NCBI RefSeq assembly: GCF_016086655.4
Contig: NC_052135.2
Span: forward strand, 27,494,363 to 27,558,362
Length of the DNA stretch: 64,000 nt
Direction: 5' to 3'
Source of the DNA: Lepeophtheirus salmonis
Lineage: Eukaryota > Arthropoda > Copepoda > Siphonostomatoida > Caligidae
Made by a program: the position numbers and the translations under genes. Below are positions 45,961 through 56,369 of this stretch, one piece after another. The number at the start of each line of letters is the position of its first letter. The stretch's first letter is position 1. The notes under the pieces were generated by a model. It did not search any database. It worked only from the letters and a program-made list of their open reading frames with translations, and was not told where the DNA came from.

Positions 45961-46880
45961 GAAAAAAGTGTAATCTTTGCCCATGTCCTTGCTTGACACA
46001 GAGTGGGACACGTATTTAATTCCTTCCTCTCATAGCTGCTACTTGTAGCGAATATGTGTGTATACTTTACAGCCCCCAACTTTTATGACCCAAATCATCA
46101 TAACCCCCTCCCCAAAGAAAAAAAACAAAAAACAGTCCTGTTTATGTATATATCAACCTTGCTTTGAGATATATTGGAAGAGATTTAATTAAATATTTAT
46201 TGGTGCTATATGCAATATGGGTTAAAAAAACTTCCCAACTTTTCTGCTGGGAACAATAAAAAAACATGATTTCAAAGGTTTTTAATACAACTGAACCTAA
46301 TATTTCTAAAAAAAATTACTTTCTAAGATATTAAAAAAAGTTTCACTTTACACGGAAACCTTCCGACTAAATGTGGAGAAAACAAAGATATTGGGCGTAT
46401 CTACTTTTCTTTTTTTTAAAGTCATATTTTTCCAAAAGGTACTATTTTGAGACCTCTAAATTAATAACTTTTAATGTGTAAAAACCAATTTGCTTTTAAA
46501 TTATGTATTTTCGAAGATGGATATGCTTATACCTAAATAAATTTTACGTCACTTTAATTGTTTTAGGGAAAGTAGTTCAGTTTACAATACTATGTAATTA
46601 TTAATTATGATAAAGTAAAATATGTCACAAAATTTCAAATTTTATTAGGTTCTGCAATGTTTTGCGAGAAAAATCATTATTTCATTTATTGAGCTGTACG
46701 ATGAGTTAATTACTCCTTTAGGGATTTATGTTTCTTTATTTCGATGTAAATGCAAACACAAAATTATGTACATACTATATAGAAAAAGAAATCAAATAAT
46801 ATTCTGACAACAAAAAAAAATGACTTCAGTAAGTAATTGATACAAATAAATAAGACATATGAAATTGAGTGTTCAAATTA
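45961..46880. other. No gene seen; dispersed repeat at 46000-46050
   Basis: CAGAGTGGGACACGT and GCTGCTACTTGTAGC resemble 18980-19035. The rest is AT-rich with A-runs. Confidence 0.4.
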
Positions 46881-46885
46881 AGAAT

Positions 46886-47025
46886 TCACTGAATGGGAAG
46901 ATGTAAGTCTCCACTTTGTTGAAAGGATTCCGGAACAGTAGACTTTATGTCCTTCATTTTACGAATGACCACATCATATTCATCATCTTCTTCTTTATCC
47001 ATTTTTTCAGGGTCATATCCAGAAG
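46886..47025 (-). CDS. Terminal coding exon of an unidentified gene
   Basis: Minus strand: TTTTATTTTGTAG acceptor, then 140 nt needing one base from the preceding exon, ending in TGA at 46886. The 45 residues SGYDPEKMDKEEDDEYDVVI and then RKMKDIKSTVPESFQQ end DLHLPIQ. It is acidic then amphipathic, unlike any transposon protein here, and codon use looks coding. The preceding exon is not identified; the short exon at 56331-56206 (phase 0) could belong to the same gene but could not join directly. Confidence 0.5.
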
Positions 47026-47225
47026 CTACAAAATAAAATAGGCAAATCTTTACCAAATGTGCATATAGTTTAACAAAATTAACGTTTATATTAGTGCCTT
47101 TGAAATTACAGGCTTGCAGTAATAGCCATCTAAACAAGCATGTTTCATTAAGTAGATACTTAACTCAAAACTAATTAATACCTAATTGAATTGAAATTAA
47201 TGGAAGAAATTAAATAAGTTTACTA

Positions 47226-47287
47226 TTTCACAAGCGAAGTAGATATACAATTGTGATGTCTGCATCCCATTTGCTCAGAGAACAGCA
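47226..47287 (+). repeat. Inverted copy of the exon segment at 56300-56363
   Basis: About 62 bp, high identity, opposite orientation. It includes an ATG context reading MSASHLLREQ then H and a stop; the copy at 56 kb continues open. See the finding. Confidence 0.65.
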
Positions 47288-47339
47288 CTAAACCTAACAA
47301 CATCACTAAAAACATGACATATCACTTTCGAGTACTTTT

Positions 47340-47690
47340 GGAGCAAGGGCTTCTTCCCCAGATCTCTACGTAATTGGCCTCTCCATTTTGTACATTCTGA
47401 AAAGGGAAGTTAGTGCGACTTTCTATGTAGCGTTGACAATTTGAAGGCCGCCATAGAGTATGTATGGGACAACTTATTGGAGGAGGCTATCCTTACAGCG
47501 TTTAAAGGAGTTCCGAAGCGTCTGAAAGCTATAGTTGCCACAAATGGTGGGCATGTGGAATTAACTGCACTCATTTTGAAGGAAATTTCACGTTAATTGC
47601 AATGGTGTAACAAAATGTTTCTAGAAATACATATTCGTGTACTTTCTTGGCTGTTAAAGTTGTCCTAAGACTTAAGGGCCACCCTGTATA
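47340..47690 (+). pseudogene. Tc1-type transposase C-terminal fragment
   Basis: LKAAIEYVWDNLLEEAILTA and VPKRLKAIVATNGGHVE at 47440-47560 match the end of Tc1 transposases (...PKRL.AVI..KGGHIE). A shifted frame just upstream resembles the SPDLN..D..IW block. It ends with AAGGGCCACCCTGTA, a degenerate terminal repeat, near 47690. Left part missing. Confidence 0.7.
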
Positions 47691-47699
47691 TCTGTTAAA

Positions 47700-48840
47700 T
47701 CCAATTTTGGATTAAAATTTAATTCAGATTTAAACATTTTTATTTATTGAAATGCGTGTTTATTCTAAGAATCTAAATATCGAACTCACTCACAATATAA
47801 CAACAAAATAATAATAATAACAAGGAAAACAAAAGAAAATTAAATAGACTCCAAAACATGATCTCAACTAGTATGTATAAATAATTCAAATTACAAGCAC
47901 CACATATCTACTTTGCTCATTAAATAGGAAATTATTCTTTATTCCATTTCACTTAGCCCCGTAGAATACAATTGTTTTCTACGAACTTCCATCAATCTCC
48001 CTCAAAACTGAATTCTGTTTACCTAAGCAATGGTAATAAAATATAATATACTATCTTTAGTAATATAACAAATGATTTAGAAATGAAATACGGATACTTT
48101 CTACAAACGTAAATAATTTATATAACAATACATTACATGTATCACATTTTAACATATCCTATATTCCTCCTCCCTTTCAAGCGTTTTCCTATTATCAGAA
48201 ATAAGAGGAACGTTGTAAAATGTCTTGAAAGTACAACGCTCTGGACTATAATCCAGATTACATAATATCCTATATTGAGTTGAAGTTATTACACTTAAAT
48301 GTAACGATCGCTACTCTGGAACAGTTTTTATTTTATTTATCTGTTTCCATTCAGGCTCTAGATATCAATTCCTTCAGCTCTCTTATCACCATAAATGTAT
48401 CCATTGCCTCCCTGTGTGGTATCCACGAAAAGTACCTAAGAACCTGATGGCATAGTTTAGAGCAAAATTAGTTTGTTTGCAGGAGGAACCACACTTCCAT
48501 TATTATATTGAAACTCAGTGTCCATAGCACAAGGGCTTATATGCTTAGAGTCTCCCTTGATAAGAAGTATAACTCCTCATTTTCCTTTGAGGGTATCCAC
48601 ACAAAAAATGGTTCAATCTCCATCTCCTCCGGTTTTTTCCAAATCTATACAGGCATATTCTACAGTTTGGCTTTCCTTGTTCCTCCCATATTCATTAAAT
48701 AAAATAGAGCGGTCGTTGTTAACTATTATTCTCTCCTCCCACATAGCATTTGTATTTTCCTCTTCATATATGTTTTACCAGCAAAGGGCTGCTCGCATTG
48801 CTCAACCCAAGGAGTGAGCAGGAAATTAAAGGTCAATGTA
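47700..48840. other. No gene recognised
   Basis: AT-rich. The overlapping frames at 48508-48817 begin at TTG codons and have no recognisable content. Confidence 0.45.
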
Positions 48841-48846
48841 ATACAT

Positions 48847-48910
48847 TGAAAAAAATTTCTCCGATTTATTTTTTAGCTCATAACTTTTTTGATTTTGAAT
48901 AAATTTAGAG
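48847..48910 (+). repeat. 64-bp direct repeat, copy 1
   Basis: TGAAAAAAATTTCTCCGATT...AATTTAGAG, identical to 49516-49579. A diverged third copy is at about 51305-51375. Confidence 0.9.
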
Positions 48911-49515
48911 TCCTTCGATGCAGGCAAGAAATAAAATATATATACTATTATGAATTTTAAAAAAAGTGTTATTAACTGCAAATAACATGCCAAAATATAT
49001 GCACAGAAAAAATTTTCTAGATAAAAAGTCAATTTTCTATTTAGTCAAAAATTGTGAAATCGACATTTGAGAGGAAAATTGCAAAAACATTATGGCACAA
49101 ATTTTGCACCAAAAAAAATAGTAGTAAATAATATTTATTGCAATTGTGAAGAGGCACACCAATATTTTTTTCGTACATGGAAAACCAAAAAGTTATGGAA
49201 AATAATGTAGTCGAAAAAATAACCCTTGTTCATTTGTTGTAAATATGGCAAAATTATATAACAAAATGTTCCAGAATTTTAACATTATAATTTTTTTTGT
49301 ACAAAATGCATCGTTCTCTGTCATTTCTTATTAAAAAATTGAAAATTGACATTTGATGAATAAAAGAGCAAAAAATTATTCAGAAAAAGACAAATATTTC
49401 AGTTAAACATCAATTTTTATCTGTGAAATTTATATGCAAACAAATTCCCAGAAAAAAACAAAATTTATATTATCTACGAATCCAATATTCCATTGAAAAT
49501 TCATTTTTCTGTACC

Positions 49516-49579
49516 TGAAAAAAATTTCTCCGATTTATTTTTTAGCTCATAACTTTTTTGATTTTGAATAAATTTAGAG
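49516..49579 (+). repeat. 64-bp direct repeat, copy 2
   Basis: Identical to 48847-48910, ending ten bases before the Tc1-like element at 49590. The spacer between the copies also shares weak repeats with 51100-51300 (ATCTACGAATCCAATATT and similar), so all belong to one larger repeated unit. Confidence 0.9.
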
Positions 49580-49589
49580 AACGTTCTTA

Positions 49590-50801
49590 TACAGGGTAGG
49601 GGAAACAAAACGTGGACTCGAGTGATGGATTTAGTCATACATAAATACTTTTATATTTTCAATAATAGGCAAAAACATAATGTTGACAAGGCAAAACTTT
49701 TTTCACTCAATATGGCCACCTTCATTTTCAATCACAGCCTTTACACGTCTCCAGAAGGCCATGCAGGATTTGATGACACCCTCCTCTAACAAGTTTTCCA
49801 ATGCAGCCACAATAGAAAACTTCGGCGAGTCCACATTTGGGTGTGAGTTCCTGTTGGGTTCCCTCTCCAAAGTGCCCATATATGAAAGTCCAGTTGTTTC
49901 AAATCTGGTAAGGAAGGGGGGCATATTTCTTTGAACCAAAATCGAGCTATGTTGTTAGCGGAGAAGTTTTGCACTTGGCGGACGTGTGAGAGGGGGCACC
50001 GACCTAAGTCCACACGTAGTTAACCTGGGGGTAGTTGGTCTTCCGTCATAGCAAGATGGGGTACCTGAGAACCTAAAATAACGGAGGCATCTTCTTTCCA
50101 ATTAGAGGTTACAACCCCGAGTACCATTGTTTGAACCAAATATTTGTTGTGGTTTTGTTTCCAGAAGCCAGTGGTTTTTACGGCATTTATGGAGTTGATA
50201 AACGGTGAAAAGCTTCTTCTCCAATAAAATTTTCACAATTGACCCATTTGCCTTGATCCATGTTAGGATTTTCTTGCACCTTTCGAACCTCCTGGCTTTC
50301 ATACCCTCTGTCAGAGGGTAGCATGTGGTCCTTGTGAAAGAAACTAATTCGAAGTTGTGCTGTATAGCCCTCCTGATGATCCTAGGAGCCACAGAGAAGT
50401 CGTTGGCGAGGCGATTTATCGACTTAGTGGCATATTCCTTTATATTCTTCTCCAAACAAAAAGAACATATTATCCCTCTTTAAATTATGCCCTCCACTTC
50501 TTGACATACTGGGGAGGTTTTCTCCATTTTTTTCATTTTGGCCAATTTAATAAACACTCCTTGAACACAAATCAATGTCCGTAATCTTCATCACATCAAC
50601 TTCAGCGTATAGGAGATCTAAGGTACGCAGCCTTTTTTCTTGTTGCTCGCCTATGATGATGAAATGACTAAATGATAAATATAGTTTGTTTATGTAAAAA
50701 GGACGGTAGAAACAGAATTTAAAAATAATGACGAAACCTTTTAGTAGTAAGGAGATAATAAACACTAACTAACAGTCCACATTTTGCTGCCCTACACTGT
50801 A
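49590..50801 (-). mobile_element. Tc1-like element with degenerate transposase
   Basis: Ends TACAGGGTAGGGGAAACAAA (49590) and, on the other strand, TACAGTGTAGGGCAGCAAAA (50801) are imperfect terminal repeats with TA. The transposase is on the minus strand: NRLANDFSVAPRIIRRAI and KARRFERCKKILTWIKANGS from 50455 (HTH and linker), LEKKLFTVYQ in place of the first catalytic D-E-K motif, ARFWFKEICPPSLPDLKQLD at about 49950 and RRVKAVIENEGGHIE ending at 49703. The region between 50100 and 49990 lacks the second catalytic block. Broken by frameshifts; not autonomous. Confidence 0.8.
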
Positions 50802-50805
50802 GTAG

Positions 50806-51060
50806 TTTTTTTGAGACTCCAGTAACTGTTTTTATTTAAATTTCAACCCCCAATCTGGTCTCTTTGAGCTCCAAAAAACAACTTATGTGTTTTGGGTATA
50901 GAATAAACTCCCTTTAAATGACTCCCCCCTCCCGAAAATAGGAACCCCCGTCTTAGCCAGACTTGGTTCATAAGAGATACCTATGCAAAATTTCAGTCAA
51001 TTTGGTTCAACAGTGTAGGGACCATACACCAATTATATTTATATATATATATATATACAG
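50806..51060 (-). repeat. Helitron-like end repeat, inverted arm 1
   Basis: Its complement runs TATATATATA...TGAAATTTTGCATAGG...GGCTAAGAC...TTTATTCTATACCCAAAAC...TTTTTTGGAGCTCAAAGAG and matches 51879-52130 with moderate divergence. The TATATATAT start followed by GTT/GTGTATG and GGCTGAAATTTTGCATG resembles 5' ends of arthropod Helitrons as I recall them; assignment is tentative. Confidence 0.5.
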
Positions 51061-51419
51061 AAGATTATGAGCTTTAAAAAAATTATAATCATCAAATCAA
51101 AAAAAATGTCCAGATTCTTCTATATTTGTCAAAAATTGTTTAATCAAAATTCGCGAAGAAAATTGCAAAACACTATTTTGCACTAACTTAGAAAAAAAAA
51201 AAAATACAAAAATTACAAAAATGAAAACGTATGCCCAGACAAATTTTTACAAACTTTATTTTATCTACAAATCCAATACTGCATTGGAAATACATTTTTT
51301 TGCACCGGAAAAAAAAGGAACAATTATCACCAATTTCTTTTTTGCCCATAACTTTTTGATTTTTAATAAATAAAGAAAACGCCGTTATTCGTATAGTTGT
51401 TTTTGGCCTTTTTTACTAC

Positions 51420-51550
51420 ACCGAAAATCGGCTCCCCCCATCTTAACCTGGCCATGTTCAAATGATGCATGTATGCAAAATTTCAGCCTAGAGGGTCCAA
51501 CACTCATAAAGAACATACAAAAAAAACCACTATTATACCTATATATACAG
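51420..51550 (-). repeat. Helitron-like end repeat, third partial copy
   Basis: Complement carries TATATATAGG, GTTGGACCCTCTAGGCTGAA and ATTTTGCATACATG, aligning with the other two arms and in the same orientation as arm 1. Confidence 0.5.
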
Positions 51551-51878
51551 ATTTTGCGTCTTATTCATATAAAGTAAGTGATTATCATGTTTTGATTTGC
51601 AATAAAGACACGTGTTTGGGAGTATAATGGTATTTCAATTACTTAGGCCCATATTGTTGAGTGGTGTTTCATGTGGAAACACAATATCGTCCTTAGGGCT
51701 GGATGGCAGCGATTGAGTAAATATTGTCGTGATTTTCTATGGATTTGTAGTCTTGGATTGGAACCCGCGATCGCTAAGTATTATCGTCGTTCAATTTACA
51801 AGTAACATCGGTTTGAATTTAGAAATGAATTATTTCATTTACGTGTTTCGTTTGATTCGCTATTGTCTATCATTATGT

Positions 51879-52130
51879 CTATATATATAATAGAGTTTGT
51901 GCGTGTACTAAATGGGTGCTAACACCGTTGGACCTAGGAGGCTGAAATTTTGCATGGGTTCCACCTTCAACCTTGGTCAGGCTAAGACAAGAGTCCTGAT
52001 TTTTTGAGATATAAGGGGGCTTATTCTATACCCAAAACAATAAAGTTCTTTTTTTGGAGCTCAAGAAGACTAGATAGGGGGTTGAGTTTTAACACAAAAA
52101 GTTACTCCTGGGGCTTAAACAATAAGAAGA
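51879..52130 (+). repeat. Helitron-like end repeat, inverted arm 2
   Basis: Starts TCTATATATATAATAGAGTT, then CCGTTGGACCTAGGAGGCTG and AATTTTGCATGGG. The TC start and the following motif are as expected for a Helitron 5' terminus; no CTRR 3' end or hairpin was located, and no Rep/helicase is present. Confidence 0.5.
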
Positions 52131-52223
52131 AATAACATTGACCATTGTCAATGTTATTTTTCGTCTCCTTGCTCGAGTAACCCCGGGTTACCATTTGCCA
52201 GTCATCCGTAACTTAGGGAAATA

Positions 52224-52884
52224 CCAAATTTCTAACAAATGAATTGAAGCCAAGAATATAATTTATCTTAGAGCGCAAAATCCAAAACTGATCTCAGTTT
52301 TTTTGTGGGTCTTCAGGTTTCCAAAAATATTTGAGATTATAATAATTCGGGAATATTATCGTTCAGAGACATTTTTCATCATTATGTTGCATATTTGCTT
52401 GTACAATGTACACCCTTATAAAAAATAGGATCACTCAAAAATACAAAATCGAACCAAAATCATTGGATATGCATATTTTTTAAATAGGTATTTTTTTAAA
52501 ATAAAACATGGAATATTTTTCTATAATATAAGTTATGATATTCGTTATCACTATGATGATATAGGTGCTTAAATAAGAGTGTCTTTTTTCATCATTTTTC
52601 ACCCTAAAAAATGGGAATATGTCGAGGTCAGAACAAGATACAGAATCAATACAAGCATTTTTATGATAATGAAAAAACCCTTTTACATCAGTTTTAATCA
52701 TTGTACTTGAATTTGGTGATGGTCTTAAAGATGAAAAATGTCTGTGAACGATATTAGTCCCGAACTACTATAATCTCAAATATTTCTGAAACCTGACGAC
52801 CCCGAAAAAAACTGAGATTAGTTTTGAATTTTGCACTCAAATATAAATTATATTCTTGGCTTCAATTCATTGGTAGAAATTTTG
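52224..52884. mobile_element. Foldback element with about 157-bp inverted arms
   Basis: Left arm 52224-52380 and right arm 52728-52884 are imperfect reverse complements (ATTGAAGCCAAGAATATAAT against ATTATATTCTTGGCTTCAAT; GATTATAATAATTCGGGA against the matching right block). The unpaired 347-bp interior recurs as a diverged reverse complement at 60418-60665 without these arms. No coding capacity. Confidence 0.75.
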
Positions 52885-53219
52885 ACCCTCTAATTGTTCC
52901 CCCTGTAATTCTTTATTTGTATGTGTATTTATGAAATATACATAAGATTATTCTGTAAAGTATATTTATTGTACTATGGCTCCACTAAAGATGTAAAGGT
53001 TTGTCTATTTTGAGCAAAAATAAAAAGGTTTTTTTTAGAGGCATGTGATAATCTAGAAAGTGAAATTAGGGTGGGTGAATAAAATTCCATTCAGTCGGTC
53101 TGTTAATTGAGTTATTAGTCTTGCTTATGGGCGGTCGTCCCAATCATATAATGCAATGGAAGAATCAGCAAATATGAAGATTGTGTCGGACGTAGTAGAT
53201 TAACACAATAGTATACAAA

Positions 53220-54335
53220 ACAAGTATGAGAAGATGCTTAAGGAAGAAAAAAGAGCTATAAAGTTGATTGAAGGAAAATCAATTAAAGGTGAACGAGAAG
53301 CAGAGTTGAAACATGTAAAGGAACTTGTATCCATTCAGTCTACGAATTTTCGTTATGTTACCTCTGTACTTAATGCGGTTCCAAGGCTTCAGTTTGCTTC
53401 ATTTGATGTAGCGTTAACGGAATTTTCAAGATAGAGAGAAGAATAGCTGTTTAAAGGGAGAACCTTTGGGTAAAGTAGTCTCGCTACCTATCAATGAAAA
53501 GTGTTCTGACGAGGCTACGAAGCTAATGGAACGTTTGTATGATAGAAGCTGATAGTTCGTTCACAAATTAATTGATTTACCTCTTTGTAAAAATAATTAT
53601 AGATATATCAGTCAATTTTATGACAGAGTATCATTTGTCAAAAGATCTTTAGAGATAACTAATAATAAACTAAAGACTTACTAATTGATGAAGAAAATGC
53701 TAGAAGATTTGTAATACCAAATATAGAAAATAAACTCCTACAAATATTGAGAGAAGGATCGGAGCATCTTCTTAGCTCAAATGATTCTTCTTATTGTACC
53801 ATTGAGAAGCTATGGAACATTTGGATATAGCAGTCAGAGTGACTGAGACTGGAGTCAAGCTTGAACATTTATCTAAAAGTCTAAATCATCATTTTACAAA
53901 GTCAGTGTAAAGGATAAGTTTTGTTTTTTATGTTCTGGCGAGCTTCATCCTCTTTAGCAACGTAATTTATTTAAGATTAAATCTTTAACAAAGCGTTTTA
54001 AGATTACAGGTTCAAACAATCTTTGTTATAATTGTCTTCATAGAGGTCACATATATTATGGTTGTATGTTCGGATTTTGTAAATACTGAGCAAAGACACA
54101 TCATTATTTGCTTCATATCGATAATTCGATGTTTTCAAAAGGAACATCTAGTGGGTCATTGTCTAATATGGGAGTTATTTATGGAAATCCTACTAGATCT
54201 TCAATTTTAATGTTAGCTTTAACGACTTTCATATCGTCTAACTTAGCAAGGACATTAAGATCCCGAGGTGTCGAAAATAAATCAATCTATCCTTTTCCTA
54301 TACACATCCGTCCGTCCATTCTCCCGATCTAAGTA
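53220..54335 (+). pseudogene. BEL/Pao gag remnant, second copy
   Basis: Fragments: KMLKEEKRAIKLIEGKSIKG and VLNAVPRLQFASFDVAL near 53240-53420, then FCFLCSGELHPL and SNNLCYNCLHRGHIYYGCMF near 53925-54075, then HHYLLHIDNS. The last blocks are the tandem C-rich knuckles and the KHHTLLH motif at the end of BEL/Pao gag. Stops interrupt each block. Different subfamily from the copy at 32.6-34.0 kb. Confidence 0.6.
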
Positions 54336-54339
54336 GGAA

Positions 54340-54955
54340 TCCCACATCTGTGAAGTATCCAAGAATATGGATCAATTGCTCCATATATTTCTCGAAACCA
54401 CCTGGGATCCCCTTCCCTTAACACAGAATCGCAAAGAGGATTGAGAAGGACGCTCACAACCAAACTCAATTTTTCTGCAGTTCGCTTGCCGGATCGACAT
54501 CGTTATGAGCCTGTCTAGGACGTCTAGTTTCACCGTGTACTCTGCAAGAATATTCCTCGCTTAGGCCTCCCTAATACCTTGAATCCTTGTAGAATATTTG
54601 TCATGGTTTCTAATCCACAGAAGGAGCAACTCCTCTTCGTTACATCTCAGAGTGACTTATTTAGAAATAATGAGGAGGTGGACACTCGATACTTGTGTGC
54701 CTGAAACAGAGTATTTGCTATACAAGCTTTGCAACTTATCGCTAAAGCCAAAAGGAAGAGTGTTCTAGAACAGCATGGACAGTGCACCATACACAAAAAG
54801 AATGTAGATTTAAACAACAAGGAAGACAAAGCTATATACAAGGTGCTCAACATCATTCCCTCCAACGATTACAGTGATGGCGTCTTCAATACCAATCTAA
54901 TGAATACCTTTGTCTCTGATAATATTCCCCTTGCCAAGATCAACATCTAATGTTG
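54340..54955 (+). other. Unrecognised protein-like stretch
   Basis: A partly open frame contains LPDRHRYEP, QKEQLLFVTSQSDLFRNNEE and, from 54690, QALQLIAKAKRKSVLEQHGQ ending PLAKINI. Codon composition is more coding-like and GC-richer than the flanks, but stops occur at 54525, 54535 and 54700. May be a decayed gene or transposon piece; no family recognised. Confidence 0.35.
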
Positions 54956-55036
54956 ACTAGTGTGTATGTTTCATAGTTTGATCTTTTTTACATTGGTCAC
55001 ACCAATATTGATACAAGAAGTCATGAATTACCTTCT

Positions 55037-55420
55037 TTATGTAGCTTGGGAGAAAAACTGGTTTTGGCTCTCACTACCCTTCTTCACAAGATGGTCTGCA
55101 AATTCGTTTCCTGTAATGTCAGCATATCCTTTGCACCATTCCGTATGTATATTTTTCTCACTCATTCCTATGATAATGGTTTCTTTACATTTTAAAACTT
55201 CCTTACTAGTAGTAAGTGGATTAAAGATTGTAGCAATTACTGATGGGGAGTCTGATCTGATTACACTATCCAACAAAATCCCACTTTTTTTTTATGCATA
55301 AGAACAGCATATGCTCAACTTAGTACAATTTGATTCCCTGATTCCAAATATGGTCTTATTTTTTCTCTCATAGCCTCGTGGCCTTCAGAAAAAGGGCATA
55401 CATTTTATGTTATTTTTGAC
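55037..55420 (-). pseudogene. Non-LTR retrotransposon RNase H fragment
   Basis: Minus strand: SDSPSVIATIFNPLTTSKEV then IHTEWCKGYADITGNEFADH and LVKKGSES. The pattern W.(K/P)GH..I.GNE.AD.LAKKG is the last catalytic block of retroelement RNase H. A related broken piece runs upstream to 55420. Unrelated in position to the LINE at 43-46 kb. Confidence 0.65.
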
Positions 55421-55429
55421 TCTTTTTAA

Positions 55430-56000
55430 GGTTCAAAGCTGTTTTAATACCTCAGTGTTGAAGATTAGGATAAATTATGTTAATATATTTTAAAGGTGAA
55501 TGTTAAAAAATTCTAAAACTATTTTTAAAATGACTACATCATACTTTTAACTTGAATAATCTTTGTTTAAAGTGGAATATAGGTGTTTCGTATAAAGAGG
55601 CACGTAGCTTCAAGACGAATAGATTCAAAAGTTTATAAGAATCTCATTGGATAGCTGAAAGTATGAACTTTGATTTTAAAAAATGAGCCTCTCCAAAAAC
55701 GCTCTATATCGTTGTCAATTTAAGATAAGGCCACGACAATATTTCTAGGAAAAAATCATTTTTGAATTGATTTCATAATAAAAATCCATAAGTCAAAAGT
55801 CAGCCAAGGTCCTCAAAAAGAGTTAACAGGCTCTTATATGATTATTTAATCGAATAAATAGGTAAAAAAGCACTTATGTCCTCCTGATTTATATTTGATA
55901 TCAAAGATGTCAGAAATGAGGTTTACCTTGTTATACATAGGTTTCTTGAAACACCAGTATCAATGGAATGAACCAAGGAAAAGTTGCCATATCAATATTT
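55430..56000. other. No gene recognised
   Basis: AT-rich, no supportable frame. Confidence 0.45.
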
Positions 56001-56004
56001 TTCG

Positions 56005-56160
56005 GTAGACGATATTCCAAAGCCACTGGCTCTTTGATTGAAGCCATGCTGTTTGGCGGCTTCGATGGTTTTGGCCCAATTATTTTCCACAACTCCCTCG
56101 AATGATAAATTTAACTACTCAACATTGGAGTAATCATAGGAAGGATCTAAATTTTGATTT
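56005..56160 (-). pseudogene. Coding-like exon remnant or exon downstream of 56206-56331
   Basis: A minus-strand frame reads MENQNLDPSYDYSNVE, a stop, then LNLSFEGVVENNWAKTIEAA and KQHGFNQRASGFGI. The second part could be an exon entered at GAGTAG|TTAAAT or CGAG|GGAGTT, in phase with the donor at 56206, giving a C-terminus ending STEKY. Either a real second exon or decay; family unknown. Confidence 0.35.
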
Positions 56161-56205
56161 TCCATACTTTATTCGAAACAAAAAATAATTAACAAATAAT
56201 CATAC

Positions 56206-56331
56206 TTCTGACGTTGAAGCAAATGGAGCCACGACAGGAGAAGAAACGGATATAGTGGGGTATGTGGGGATAGGAAGAGATGTTTTCAGTAATATTTGTT
56301 GTTGTTCTCTGAGCAAATGGGATGCGGACAT
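56206..56331 (-). CDS. Candidate first coding exon of an unidentified gene
   Basis: ATG at 56331 and 42 open codons to a TCAGAA|GTATGA donor. The protein MSASHLLREQQQILLKTSLP then IPTYPTISVSSPVVAPFAST looks like a disordered, Pro/Ser-rich N-terminus. The start and first ten codons recur in an inverted copy at 47226-47287 with mostly synonymous differences, suggesting coding constraint before duplication. Possible partners: 56160-56005 (phase-compatible) and the terminal exon at 47025-46886. Confidence 0.4.
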
Positions 56332-56369
56332 AACAATTGTATATCTACGAGGTGAAGTGAAATTATATA

